DNA from: Arthonia radiata | Lineage: Eukaryota; Ascomycota; Arthoniomycetes; Arthoniales; Arthoniaceae | DNA length: 64,000 bases | Reading direction: 5' to 3' | NCBI GenBank assembly: GCA_002989075.1 | Contig: PSQN01000017.1 | Location: forward strand, 1,178,001-1,242,000 | Part shown: one piece after another, positions 32,773-42,260 of the stretch | Numbering within the stretch: the stretch's first letter is position 1 | Layout: every line of letters starts with the position of its first letter | The notes under the pieces: model-generated | What the model saw: the letters and a program-made list of their open reading frames with translations, nothing else | Database searches by the model: none | What the model was told of the DNA's origin: nothing | Made by a program: the position numbers and the translations under genes

Positions 32773-33691
32773 GTTGATGGCTGATTATTGAAGTCGAGGT
32801 TTGAGTTTGATGGTTGAAGTTGGCAAGAGGTAAGTCAAGACTAGCGTCGAGACCTTCGTGAGGCTTTTCTGGGGAGCGAAGGCAGGAGCGAGATGGTGCT
32901 CTATTATCTGAGTGTATTGTCTTTGGTGATGATGATGGCTGGCTGAAGTTTTGATGAGATGCGACTTTGCGGCGTCGATGAAGGCTTCGAAATCTGGCGA
33001 GGATCAAGGCTCTGGCGCGTCGAAGATGTTGAGCGATGCAGTTGGGAAGTTCGCCAATTGTGAATTAGTTTATGAACAGTCAAGTAGACGCAATTCAAGG
33101 AAGTTGCGACTACTGAGAAGTGGAAATGGTTTGTCAATACTGCCTTTGATGAGGAAGTTGACAAAGAAAGGCAGAGCGGCGCGGTTGATGGAAGATGAAG
33201 AAGAGTAGGCAGCCGCGTCTGGCGTGAAAGAGTGACGCCAAGACCAGACGAGTTGAGGCAGGGTTGCGACTTTCACGTGAAAATTGACTACTCTTCGCCT
33301 AAAAGCGAGATACAGCCACGACAGTGCCTCGAATATTATGGGAATGGCGACCGCTGGTTTTGGTATATCTCAGAGTGCCCACACATTCTGTTCTGCTGCC
33401 CAAGAACCGCTGCCTGGCAACCAGGGCGCTGGCGTTGTTCCAAAGCGCTTTGTTCGAGACCCGCGCGATCTTCGGAAGAGGCTGTGCTGACATTCATCCT
33501 CTGGAGCAGGAGAGTGACATTCTATCCACGTTTTAAGCAGGTTTGCTCGTGCCGAGAATGATCGATGCTTCTCAAAGGTTATCATGCTCAAAAAGCTTGC
33601 AGGCGAGCCAATAGCCCAGCTGCTTCGTGCAGTACTTCATAGCTTCGTCTATCATCAACTCGTCGACACTCAAGGTGACTCCGATGCAGCA
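32773..33691. other. Upstream region of YRA1 and downstream region of vps24
   Basis: About 920 bp between two minus-strand genes. It includes a perfect 12-bp palindrome with a CACGTG core (33271-33282), which could bind a bHLH factor. Only short, competing reading frames are present. Confidence 0.45.
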
Positions 33692-34442
33692 TTAGCTCTT
33701 GAGCGCTTCTAGCCGTCCGCGCATTTGCGTCAATATCGCCTCTTGGTCCTCCTCGTCCTCGGACACCTGCTCCGGCGCCGCGGGTATCTCTGGCACCTCT
33801 GGTTCCGCCGGTGTTGACACCTTTGCGGTCGGCTCCTTGGGCTCCAATATCGACTTCAACACCTTCTCAACCTCTTCTTCTCCTTCCTCCTCAGCATCGT
33901 CAAGCTCGCCGTTCATCAACGTCTCATCCACCATCTCCTCGATAATTCCTGCTTTCATGAGCTCTTGGCTGAGCTCCCGCATGGTCCCTGCTATCTCTGG
34001 CAGCCTCACCAGCGTATTGACGTCTTTCATGATGCCGGTGGATGACTTCAAGCTGCCTTCGATCTTCCTCACGGAAAAGGCCTCGTTAACCTGCATGCCC
34101 ACGCTGTTGAGCTGCGCTTTGCTCGTTTGTAAGCGTGCATTCTGCTTTCGCATTCGAACAAGTTCTTTTGCGAATGTGCGCGCCTCCTGCGCCGCCTGCT
34201 GCTGCTTCGACGAGTCTCGTTGGCCGCGCTTGTTGGCTTGTATGATGAGGTTCTTCGTCTTGCCCTCGAGTAGTTTGAGCTGCTGAATGTCTCGATCGAG
34301 CTTGCGCGTGTTGTTTCGGATGAGGCTATTGCACTTGCGTTTCTGAGGCAGCGTCAGCGTGTGGAGAGCGGGTTTTGAGAACATTCGCGCATACCTGTTC
34401 TTCTGGTGTCGGCTTCCATATCATGGATTTGATGGAGTTCAT
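33692..34442 (-). CDS. vps24: ESCRT-III subunit Vps24 (CHMP3)
   Basis: Two exons on the minus strand (34442-34395, 34342-33692; 52-nt intron) encode 232 residues, the usual ESCRT-III size. Exon 1 holds the conserved amphipathic start (MNSIKSMIWKPTPEEQ), matching the yeast Vps24 beginning. The core is basic and helical (NNTRKLDRDIQQL, AKELVRMRKQNARLQTSKAQ), followed by VNTLVRLPEIAGTM and ELMKAGIIEEMVD. The C-terminal third is acidic and ends in MRGRLEALKS, a MIM1-type motif that binds the Vps4 ATPase. The protein polymerises on endosomes with Snf7 and Vps2 to pinch off multivesicular-body vesicles. Without exon 1 the frame would begin at an unrelated Met inside the intron. It shares its upstream region with the p23 gene. 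Confidence 0.93.
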
Positions 34443-34958
34443 CGTCAGAGCTGGTGCTTCAAGTGGTGGGAATCAACCATGACGAATGTGCGATTGACTC
34501 TTCCTCTTCGTTAATGCAGATCCAGTTACAAAGTCGCAGTCTTTGAAGGAGTTGTCGGACGGGCAGCCAAGGCAGCACGCTTGTTCCCGATTAGGAATGG
34601 CACATTTTTGATTTGTGACGTGCGTGCATTTTCGCAGCTGCCTCGATGGGAGGCTCGATTGTATTCCTCAGCATAATCACAGCCACTCGCGAACAAGCGC
34701 AGCTTTCGACCAGTATCATAGTCTGATATCTCAGTGAAAAGAACAAAGTCCCTAGGTAAGCGCTCCTCGCAACACACACCACAACTCGTCTCTTTGCGGG
34801 GCGGTTCCACAGTCTTCTGCAGAATTCTGTACTCATACATAGTCTTCACACTCTGCCAACTTCCGTTACCAACCATAACACTAATTCATAGCTAAGCTTA
34901 GAGTTTCTCCAGAGCGCACCCGGGATCCAATCGCTCACGCTCGTCCCCAATCTTCACA
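34443..34958. promoter_or_regulatory. Divergent promoter region of vps24 (-) and p23 gene (+)
   Basis: 516 bp between two divergent start codons. The last 60 bp before the p23 start are pyrimidine-rich. No specific factor site could be assigned with confidence. Confidence 0.4.
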
Positions 34959-35756
34959 ATGCCTGCCGATTACCCAGCTCAGACTGCTGACGCCAAGCAA
35001 ATAACACCAGAAGGTAATCTGATTTCGGAGATACCATTGCTCCAGCAGCGCGGCGCTAACGCTTTCACACAGTCACCTGGGCCCAACGCTCAAGCAAGAC
35101 AGAAGAGGATAAGAACTTCATCTACCTCACAATCTCAGTCCCCGATGTACCCACGAAAGACATGAAGCTTGAACTCAAGCCTACTTCTCTCACATTCACC
35201 GGTCATAGCGATACGAAGAAAGCTACCTATCACATCGAAATAGAGCTTTACGCTGAGATCGATACCGAGAAGAGCAAGGTTAATCACTCGGCTCGTGATG
35301 TCGAGATGAAGCTGCAGAAGAAGGAGCTGAAGGAGGAGTACTGGCCGCGTCTGCTTAAGGCCTCGTCGAAGCAACACTGGCTTAAGACTGACTTTGACAA
35401 GGCGAGTCATGATCTATTGCTCCTATATTGGATTATCGCTAACAAGCCTGCAGTGGGTTGACGAGGACGAGCAAGAAGGCGCCCCGGATGACGAGATGAT
35501 GGGCCAATTAGGCGGTGGTGGCATGCCCGGCATGGGCGGCGACGGCGGCTTCGGCGGTCTCGACTTCTCCAAGCTCGGCGGCGGAATGGGCGGCATGCCA
35601 GATATGGGCGATATGGGAGACATGGGCGGCGAGGAGGGTGACGAGGATGACGACGACGAGGAGATGCCAGAGCTTGAGGACGACAAGGCCGGTTCCAAGA
35701 GTGAGAACACAGCGCCTGGCGCTGCAGGCTCCAGCAAGATCGAGGAAGTCGAGTAG
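34959..35756 (+). CDS. sba1: p23/Sba1 Hsp90 co-chaperone
   Basis: Three exons (34959-35013, 35073-35401, 35454-35756) encode 228 residues. Residues about 18-128 form the CS/p23 beta-sandwich: EVTWAQRSSKTEEDKNFIYL, then KLELKPTSLTFTG, HIEIELYAEID and the p23 signature YWPRLLKASSKQHWLKTDF followed by DKWVDEDEQ. The tail is Gly/Met-rich (repeated GGMPGMGG-type units) and ends acidic, as in Sba1 and Wos2. The protein stabilises the ATP-bound closed state of Hsp90. The second intron must start with GC (AAG/GCGAGT) because no GT donor restores the frame. The first intron is 59 nt and the second 52 nt. Confidence 0.92.
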
Positions 35757-35944
35757 AGCAACGAACTTCATCTGCTTTGACGAGGGTCCGCCCTCTAGCC
35801 ATATCACACAGCGCGAATTAGCAGCGGGAAGTCTCAAAAGCAGCAGAGCATGGCGTACCTACCTCATGTCTTGTGCGCACGGGGGGCCTTGAATACTGTT
35901 GATACTCAAGACATCACATTAATGCATGAACAATCACGTGCTCT

Positions 35945-36826
35945 TCATGACTTCTTCCCATTCTGATCAAACTGCATACTATAACCACCCCCCTCCTGCT
36001 GCTCAAACTTGAAGCAGTCCGTACTCAGTCCGAAAGGCTTGAGTATGCCATTCCCCAAATCCTTCAACTTTCCCATCATCTCACCCATCTCCTCCGTGCG
36101 CGCCTGCTCTAGCCGTCCCGGCATCGTCACTAGAGCCTTCTTCGCACTTTTCCTGTCCAAGTCTGCTAGCTCCGCCATCTCAAGAAGATCACGGTAGTCC
36201 TCGTTCGCGCCCTCAAGCGCCTGCCAGCCGCCCGATTCCTCTCGCGCTTTCGCCCGGCGAAGTAGCGCTTTTATGCGTATACGTTGAATCTCTGCGTGTG
36301 TGTGACCTGTCCGCGCCTCTAGCGACTCTATTGCATTCGCAGTAGCATCGTCAATTTCTTCAACCACGCCCGTCTGCTGCAAATTTCGCCCGTTCGCACC
36401 CTCTTCTCGCGGATCTTTCCTCTTCTTCTTCTTCGGCACTGGATCTATTCGCTCGAGACAATCCAGCCCCTCACCCGCCGCCTTCTCCGCTTCTTTCCAT
36501 TCCTTCAGCTTGAGCTGGCACGCCGCGACATTGCTCTTCAGGACCGCAATCTCGTAGTCTAGGTACTTCGGTAGTGAAGCGAGGGCTTTGTCGTAGGTTG
36601 AGATCGCGGAGCTGTAGTCTGCGGAGGCGAACTGGGCGTTTGCTGTGGATTTGTGTTCGAGTGATTGGGACTTGAGCTCGGCTTCTTCTTCGGGTGTGAA
36701 TTTCGTTGGGTCGTCAAGCGGTGGTTCTGTTGATTCTTGGTTCGGATCGGAGGGCGAGGCACTGCGCGAGAGAGTGGACTTGAAGGATTCGGCGTCGGAG
36801 TCGTTGTCCAGATGGTCTGGTGCCAT
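35945..36826 (-). CDS. TTC1-like tetratricopeptide repeat protein
   Basis: A single exon of 293 residues. The acidic N-terminus (LDNDSDAESFKSTLSRSAS) is followed by about three TPR units (SLEHKSTANAQFASADYSSA, IAVLKSNVAACQLKLKEWKE, KALLRRAKAREESGGWQAL) and the family ending MGKLKDLGNGILKPFGLSTD, which closely matches human TTC1. Known TTC1 relatives bind Hsp90/Hsp70 and Ras/G-alpha proteins; the fungal role is not established. The frame stays open for 122 more codons upstream to 37192, but the chosen Met at 36826 gives the length and N-terminal type of the family. Confidence 0.82.
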   Translation of the reverse strand: MAPDHLDNDSDAESFKSTLSRSASPSDPNQESTEPPLDDPTKFTPEEEAELKSQSLEHKSTANAQFASADYSSAISTYDKALASLPKYLDYEIAVLKSNVAACQLKLKEWKEAEKAAGEGLDCLERIDPVPKKKKRKDPREEGANGRNLQQTGVVEEIDDATANAIESLEARTGHTHAEIQRIRIKALLRRAKAREESGGWQALEGANEDYRDLLEMAELADLDRKSAKKALVTMPGRLEQARTEEMGEMMGKLKDLGNGILKPFGLSTDCFKFEQQEGGGYSMQFDQNGKKS

Positions 36827-38367
36827 TTTTATATTTCCCCGGGAGTGTGTTCTGAATGGAGTCGGTAGTAGGGGATGCGTTTCAAGAAGTTCCTGAGCTT
36901 TAGGTAAATTCAAGGTGAAGCGGAAGGTTCCGTGCACCAGTGGCAAACGCCGATGTCCCGAAGGGCTCAACTTCTCCTCCAGCTCCTTTGCAAGCTGTTC
37001 CTGCGCTCCTGCACTTACCAAAGCGATTTGCGGCAGGCTTGCGGCGCCTCGATAGATGCTTACCATAGGTAGGTGGAGGCGTATGTATCTCAGCAAAGTA
37101 GACTCGAGTGCCGTCTCGGACACTGGGGAGATGGACGTCGGGAATTGAATAGCATGCAGAGACAAGGTCCGCGCGCGATAGATGACTTTCACTTAACGAA
37201 CTCAGGTCATTGATTGACTGGGGGACATTGAATCCTCAATGGATAAGACGGCGGTGTTGGACTGGCAAGGAAGACCGTGGCCGCAGGTCGAGAAGATAGG
37301 TAGGCATTAGGTATGGACCTTTACGTTTCATCCTCTACAGTAAGACAGTATGATGTCGTCCATATCTGCGACCAGGTTGGCAAGGCCTTGAACGGGAAAT
37401 TGAGATCCCAGGCTGTAATGCAGCTCATCACCGGCAGTAGAGTACTAATCAATCTCCCACCACTTGCCTACGGTATGCATTGCAGAAGCTTCGAGACGTG
37501 CGAACATTCAGTTCTAGAGTGACTCGATATTGATGCGCAATGAGGGAACTTCAGAGGAGTACACACTTTAGTGTTTCACGAAACACAAGATGAAAGCTCA
37601 TCTTTCGGTAACCCCTGGCAACTGTTACCGGCCTGCATGACTGAACCCTTTGGCAACGCCTTTCATCCCTTCAAAGGCTGTGCCACAGCTACTGATCGAG
37701 AACAGCTCTATACATCGCTCTTGAAAGAACATGTCTGTGTTTGTACCCGAGATCCCAAGTGAGAAAGTCTTCCATTACACACCGTTAGTGACCAGCAAGG
37801 CTTCTCTGCACGAAGCATGTTGTTACGAAGTGTTTCATTCTGTATTACCACTTTGCGCTCCACCCTTCTTGCCCACACCTCTCGCTCAGTCTAGCTTGGC
37901 TTACGTACACTTGCCTCACAAACTGCCCCTAATAATTTCCCAACATTTTCCTGTCAATACTGATGATGACAGTCATTGCCCCACTTACATAAGCGTTTCC
38001 TTTCCTAATTACATTTCATCAAAGCTTGTCTGCTCATTTAAAACACCGCGGTCGATCTCCTGGCTGCAGCTTTGGGCTCTCCAATGTAGACACCATTGCA
38101 TCTCCGAGGAGTCTCGCTGTCTTAGTATCAAACCGAAGAGGTGTCTGTCAGGCGATCTAATCCATCACGTAACGAGACAGCATCTATCACACGCCCGCGA
38201 AAGCTTCACTCTGGCCCAACTCCCAATTCACGTCTTGACTTCGAGGCTTCGGGCTGCCGAATCGAACTCTATGCACCTGAACTCTGAAGTCCCATCCGTA
38301 TCAGAATCCGACTCAGAAGACTTGAGAGCTCATCATCTGCACGACTGGGGATCAACCGATCAGAGAA
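36827..38367. other. 1.5-kb region between TTC1-like gene (-) and orphan repeat protein (+)
   Basis: It contains the open upstream extension of the TTC1-like frame (to 37192) and a plus-strand frame of 221 codons (37731-38396) that overlaps the orphan gene start. Neither shows family resemblance over its full length. The end of the 221-codon frame (Ser/Asp/Glu-rich, from the Met at 38272) resembles the composition of the orphan protein and might be a 5' coding exon. No RNA gene is seen. Confidence 0.45.
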
Positions 38368-41300
38368 TTGCTCTTCTTCATTGGGGCATCTGCTGAAATG
38401 CAGCGCGAATTCAGCTCATTTGACATCGGCGGCCACACCGCTACTGCTGCAGGTCTCTCGCGTCTCGTGCACGTTCACGGAGCGGTCTCTGGTCTGCGGG
38501 CGAGGCTCAAGCGCGATGAAAAGAAGGCTCCGCATGCAGCACGCACTCCACGGGATCGTCCTGTCTCGTACCTATCTACACATCGCGAGAGCAACGACTT
38601 TGCTGACGGCAATGCCACGCCACCGGCAGCATCACCTACTTTGTCTCAATCAAGGGAAATCTCCCCAGAGCCATTTCCCGACATCCCATACGAAGACGTC
38701 AATCAACGTCGCCCACGAGGTCCAATCGACGAAGATGGATTCAGTATCTCCCACGGTCGCCACAGCTTCGACTATGCCAATGAGCTTGCCTACCAGTCAT
38801 CTGCGTCCGATGATTACGAGCAATTAGAAGAGAATGAAAACCGATACGAGCGACGCAATCGCGCACAATTCACTCTAGGCGGCTCCTCCGAGGATTCAGA
38901 ATCGTCCGATCCGGACCTGGATAGGCTCGACTCCCCGTATAAGGATGAAGAAGGGTTTGACGAAGAAGGTCTTGATGGGTATGATGCAGACGAAGATTAT
39001 TCGTCGTCGCCATCTCGACTGGGACGTGCAACTACGCAGGGAAGATCATGGTCTGAGGTATTCAGGGAATATGAAGATATTTTCGATGATGATGATAGTT
39101 TTGCGGAATATGCTCACCTATACGACGCAAATGACACCGATCGGCCAGTGGTCCAGTACGCAACTAAGCACTACTACAGAGCACGTCGTCGTGACGGGAC
39201 CATGGGGAAAGTCCTAACTGCCCGCCACAGAAGAGCTCGCAAAGCTCATCGCCGTCGTCCTTTTCCTCTCCCTCCACGCCCTTCGAAGGCATATGAGAGA
39301 AACGAGACTCCTACAGAAGATACAGACAAAGCTCTTGTTCTTTATACCGGTCGCGCTATCGAGCGCATCCCACAGTACCGCGACTCACTCTCCTCTGCAG
39401 AGGATGACGAAGAATTTGAATGGCTCAGGCAGACTTTCCGCGAGGAACCTGCACAGCAGCGGCCCGATATCCTCTATACCGACGTCACAAGACACCACTA
39501 CTCCGAGGCAGTCCTCAAAGCAAGCCAAAGAAACAAGCGCCTGAGACCACACCACTACATCCGACGCCTCCACCGCGATGAGCTTGAACTTGGACCCGCG
39601 CTCTACCGAGATGAGGAGAGCACCGACGAGAGAAGATACCTCGAGCGCATGTACAACGCTCGTCTGCTTGCCTTACGCGACAAGTCGGAGGAAAACTTCC
39701 AGCTGCGCTTCCATAATGCAGTCCGGCAAGGTATACTAGATCAGGAAGCGAAGGAGGCGGTGAGAGAGGATGCCTGGGCCAAGCCTGCGCGTGACCGTCT
39801 GCAGGCTCAGAGGGACCTCGAGGATCAGCTCCTGAAGCAGAGAGATCCTGCGTACCACCTTCTTGGGCATCCAGCTTACAGACGTCCCGGGCTCCATCCG
39901 GCTCATCCCTATACAGCCCACAGCCGTCCAAATCGCAACCGCGCACATCAGTCCCGCCAAACGCACAGCTATTTTTTGTACGACTGCGCTGCACACTACC
40001 ACAAAGGCGACGACTATCCGACTCCCTATCAACCAGAGTCCGCCGACACTACACCCACACACACCCCGACCCCTCTCAGCCCTCCCAGCTCTCCCCGCAC
40101 AATCGCCGCCCAGCGTGCGGCCACCCTCGCTGCGATCTCTACCGTAGTCCATCCCGTAGCTCCTCAGAACACGCCTATCGCGACCCTCACCGCACTTGCC
40201 ATCGAAGACGAGCGCGCTGCCACCCTCGCATCGCTCACCACCGTTAACTCTCATATCGTCAACTCCATCCCCGAAACCTCCCTTCCCCTATCCTCGGACC
40301 CAGATCAACCTACAGTCGAAGCCGAGCGCGCCGCCACGCTCGCAGCCCTCACAGGCGCTCAAACCCTCACGCACACCTCCGTCAACAATGTTCAACACGC
40401 CAACAGGGCTAGCGCACCCCGTAGCCGAAACTGGCGCGATATATTTCCCGCTAATCCAAATGGGCCACCAGATCCGGCGCATAGATCGCGGTTGCGATTG
40501 GATCTTGAGAGCGAACTGGATGTTGAGAAGGGGTGGAACGTCGGGAGAGGATTGGGTATCGACATGGGATCGGATCTCGAGGAAGAATACGACCCTGCGA
40601 CAGGCGCAGGTCTCAAAACAGTATTCACATCCGATTTATCGCTTTGGGGCTTTGAGGATGATGGGGAAGGTGGGGAGTACGACGAAAGCATCATGTCAGA
40701 CCGGGAACGATTCCTGAATGGCGATGGAAGCATGATGGACGATGGCGCGAGTATGGTGGACGATGGTGAGAATGTCTACGAGGACGGCGAGAATGTCTAC
40801 GACGATGGCGAGGATGTCTACGACGATGGCGAGAATGTCTACGACGATGGCGAGTATACTTACGACGACGACGAGAACATCCCAGAAGACAGTGAGAATG
40901 TCCCAGAAGACAGTGAGAATGTCCCAGAAGACAGTGAGAATGTCCCAGAAGACAGCGAGAATGACCCAGATAACGACGAGCATGTCTACGACGACAGCGA
41001 AACCATCCCGAACAACGGCGAAATCATTCTAAACGGTACCAAAAGCCCAACGAACAGCAGCGAGAGCATAACCGGCGACGGGAGTATGATGAACGACGCC
41101 CAAAGTATAATGAACCATGAGGAAAGCATGACAAACGACGGCAGAAGCACCACAAACCACAGCCTCAGCATGATCCCCAGCGACGGCTTCCTCATAGACG
41201 CCACCGGAAGCATCCTAAACGGAAGCGTAAGAGACAGCAGAAGCATGACAAACTACGGAGGCAGTATAGTGACCAGTGACGCGTTCCTCATGGACGACAC

Positions 41301-41625
41301 TGAAGGCATCTTGAACGGGAGCGTGAGAGATAGCAGAAGTATCATGAGCGGGCGCAAAAGAGAACGCGTGAACGAACACGTAAGAAGAGAGTATAGGGAA
41401 GACTACGCTAGGGAACGCATAAGAGAACACGCCAGAGAACACGCCAGAGAATACGCCAGAGAGCGCGTAAGACAACACATGCAAGAACTCACGAGAACCG
41501 AGCGCACGGCGCGGCGCCTCATGCACTCGTACGACTACGAGGGGACGAGCCACATTGACACGACCGTGATTGAGCGGAATCGGCGGGACGCGTTGGCGGC
41601 GCTGACGGGGCGGCGGTTGTTATAA
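38368..41625 (+). CDS. Orphan acidic repeat-rich protein, function unknown
   Basis: One open frame of 1,085 codons; the start could also be the Met at 38398. I recognise no family. The N-terminal half is acidic and Ser/Tyr-rich with dense DEDD patches. The middle is basic and His/Arg-rich (ARHRRARKAHRRRPFPLPPR). Three copies of a short motif of the type ERAATLAALT lie at about residues 577-662, and a fourth related copy (RRDALAALTG) is at the very C-terminus. Residues about 790-880 are 7-residue acidic repeats encoded by a minisatellite, first DDGENVY type and then VPEDSEN type. The C-terminal 100 residues are a run of alternating charge (EHAREHAREYARERVRQH) that should be helical. No membrane segment or signal peptide is present. 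It is probably largely disordered. Confidence 0.7.
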   Translation: MLFFIGASAEMQREFSSFDIGGHTATAAGLSRLVHVHGAVSGLRARLKRDEKKAPHAARTPRDRPVSYLSTHRESNDFADGNATPPAASPTLSQSREISPEPFPDIPYEDVNQRRPRGPIDEDGFSISHGRHSFDYANELAYQSSASDDYEQLEENENRYERRNRAQFTLGGSSEDSESSDPDLDRLDSPYKDEEGFDEEGLDGYDADEDYSSSPSRLGRATTQGRSWSEVFREYEDIFDDDDSFAEYAHLYDANDTDRPVVQYATKHYYRARRRDGTMGKVLTARHRRARKAHRRRPFPLPPRPSKAYERNETPTEDTDKALVLYTGRAIERIPQYRDSLSSAEDDEEFEWLRQTFREEPAQQRPDILYTDVTRHHYSEAVLKASQRNKRLRPHHYIRRLHRDELELGPALYRDEESTDERRYLERMYNARLLALRDKSEENFQLRFHNAVRQGILDQEAKEAVREDAWAKPARDRLQAQRDLEDQLLKQRDPAYHLLGHPAYRRPGLHPAHPYTAHSRPNRNRAHQSRQTHSYFLYDCAAHYHKGDDYPTPYQPESADTTPTHTPTPLSPPSSPRTIAAQRAATLAAISTVVHPVAPQNTPIATLTALAIEDERAATLASLTTVNSHIVNSIPETSLPLSSDPDQPTVEAERAATLAALTGAQTLTHTSVNNVQHANRASAPRSRNWRDIFPANPNGPPDPAHRSRLRLDLESELDVEKGWNVGRGLGIDMGSDLEEEYDPATGAGLKTVFTSDLSLWGFEDDGEGGEYDESIMSDRERFLNGDGSMMDDGASMVDDGENVYEDGENVYDDGEDVYDDGENVYDDGEYTYDDDENIPEDSENVPEDSENVPEDSENVPEDSENDPDNDEHVYDDSETIPNNGEIILNGTKSPTNSSESITGDGSMMNDAQSIMNHEESMTNDGRSTTNHSLSMIPSDGFLIDATGSILNGSVRDSRSMTNYGGSIVTSDAFLMDDTEGILNGSVRDSRSIMSGRKRERVNEHVRREYREDYARERIREHAREHAREYARERVRQHMQELTRTERTARRLMHSYDYEGTSHIDTTVIERNRRDALAALTGRRLL
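40742..40990 (+). repeat. 21-bp coding minisatellite
   Basis: Tandem units of 21 bp inside the orphan gene. The first group encodes DGENVYD-like heptapeptides, the second (about 40,875-40,960) ENVPEDS heptapeptides with nearly identical copies. The unit length is a multiple of three, so copy-number change would keep the frame. Confidence 0.85.
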
Positions 41626-42260
41626 ATAGCGCCGTCAGTTGTTATGATTGAGCTTTTGATGTGCAGGGTGAGAGGGATGTACTGTGAGGTAAGTGACAGC
41701 GCTCGAGGACGAGCGTGTGAAGTGTGAGCTGTGGCTTAATTTGCAGCGATCTGATAGAAGAAGATCTGGCGCTGGCAAAAGACAGTCGGCATTGTCTCAA
41801 GGTATGAGGTGGCTGGTGCTCGCTAGTATGTGTTTGCCAGTACGACGTAAGTCCGTTGAATCTGTGGTGATGAGTCTAAAGTGCATACGAAATATGGCTC
41901 AAGAGAGGTACGCGAAGGTGGTAGATCAACAGCAAGTCGGAAGAAATCATTCGAAGGTATGTCGAGGTTTTGAATAGCTCAATCTGACAGGAGGCGGCAA
42001 GCATAGCGCCAACGCATAGATAGAAGAATGAACGATTGCTCTCATTCTATGCTACTCGGACAGCCATGGTATCTATCGCTTTTGTGGCCGTCGCCGGGAA
42101 CGCCAATGATAAGTCAGACCCAAAGCTCCGGTGATCTTCACCCAACGGTCCATATCGCGCAGTCGCTTGAACGCAAGCAGTAATACAAATTGTACCTCCC
42201 ACAGCCGTCATTTTCATTTACCTTTTCGCTCACCAGCCAAGCGATCTCCGGCACCATGAC
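41626..42260. other. Intergenic region between orphan repeat protein (+) and KCS1 (-)
   Basis: About 635 bp with a 94-codon frame of no recognisable type. It probably holds the two 3' untranslated regions. If the KCS1 GTAAGT near 42267 is used as a splice donor, a last KCS1 exon would lie here. Confidence 0.45.

Noticed and set aside
37731-38396. 221-codon frame before the orphan repeat protein
   Set aside because: Most of it reads like untranslated sequence. Only the last about 40 codons resemble the neighbour's composition, and no good GT-AG join to the orphan frame was found.
40742-40990. CRISPR-like regular repeats
   Set aside because: Directly adjoining 21-bp units without unique spacers, inside a long reading frame, in a eukaryotic genome; it is a coding minisatellite.
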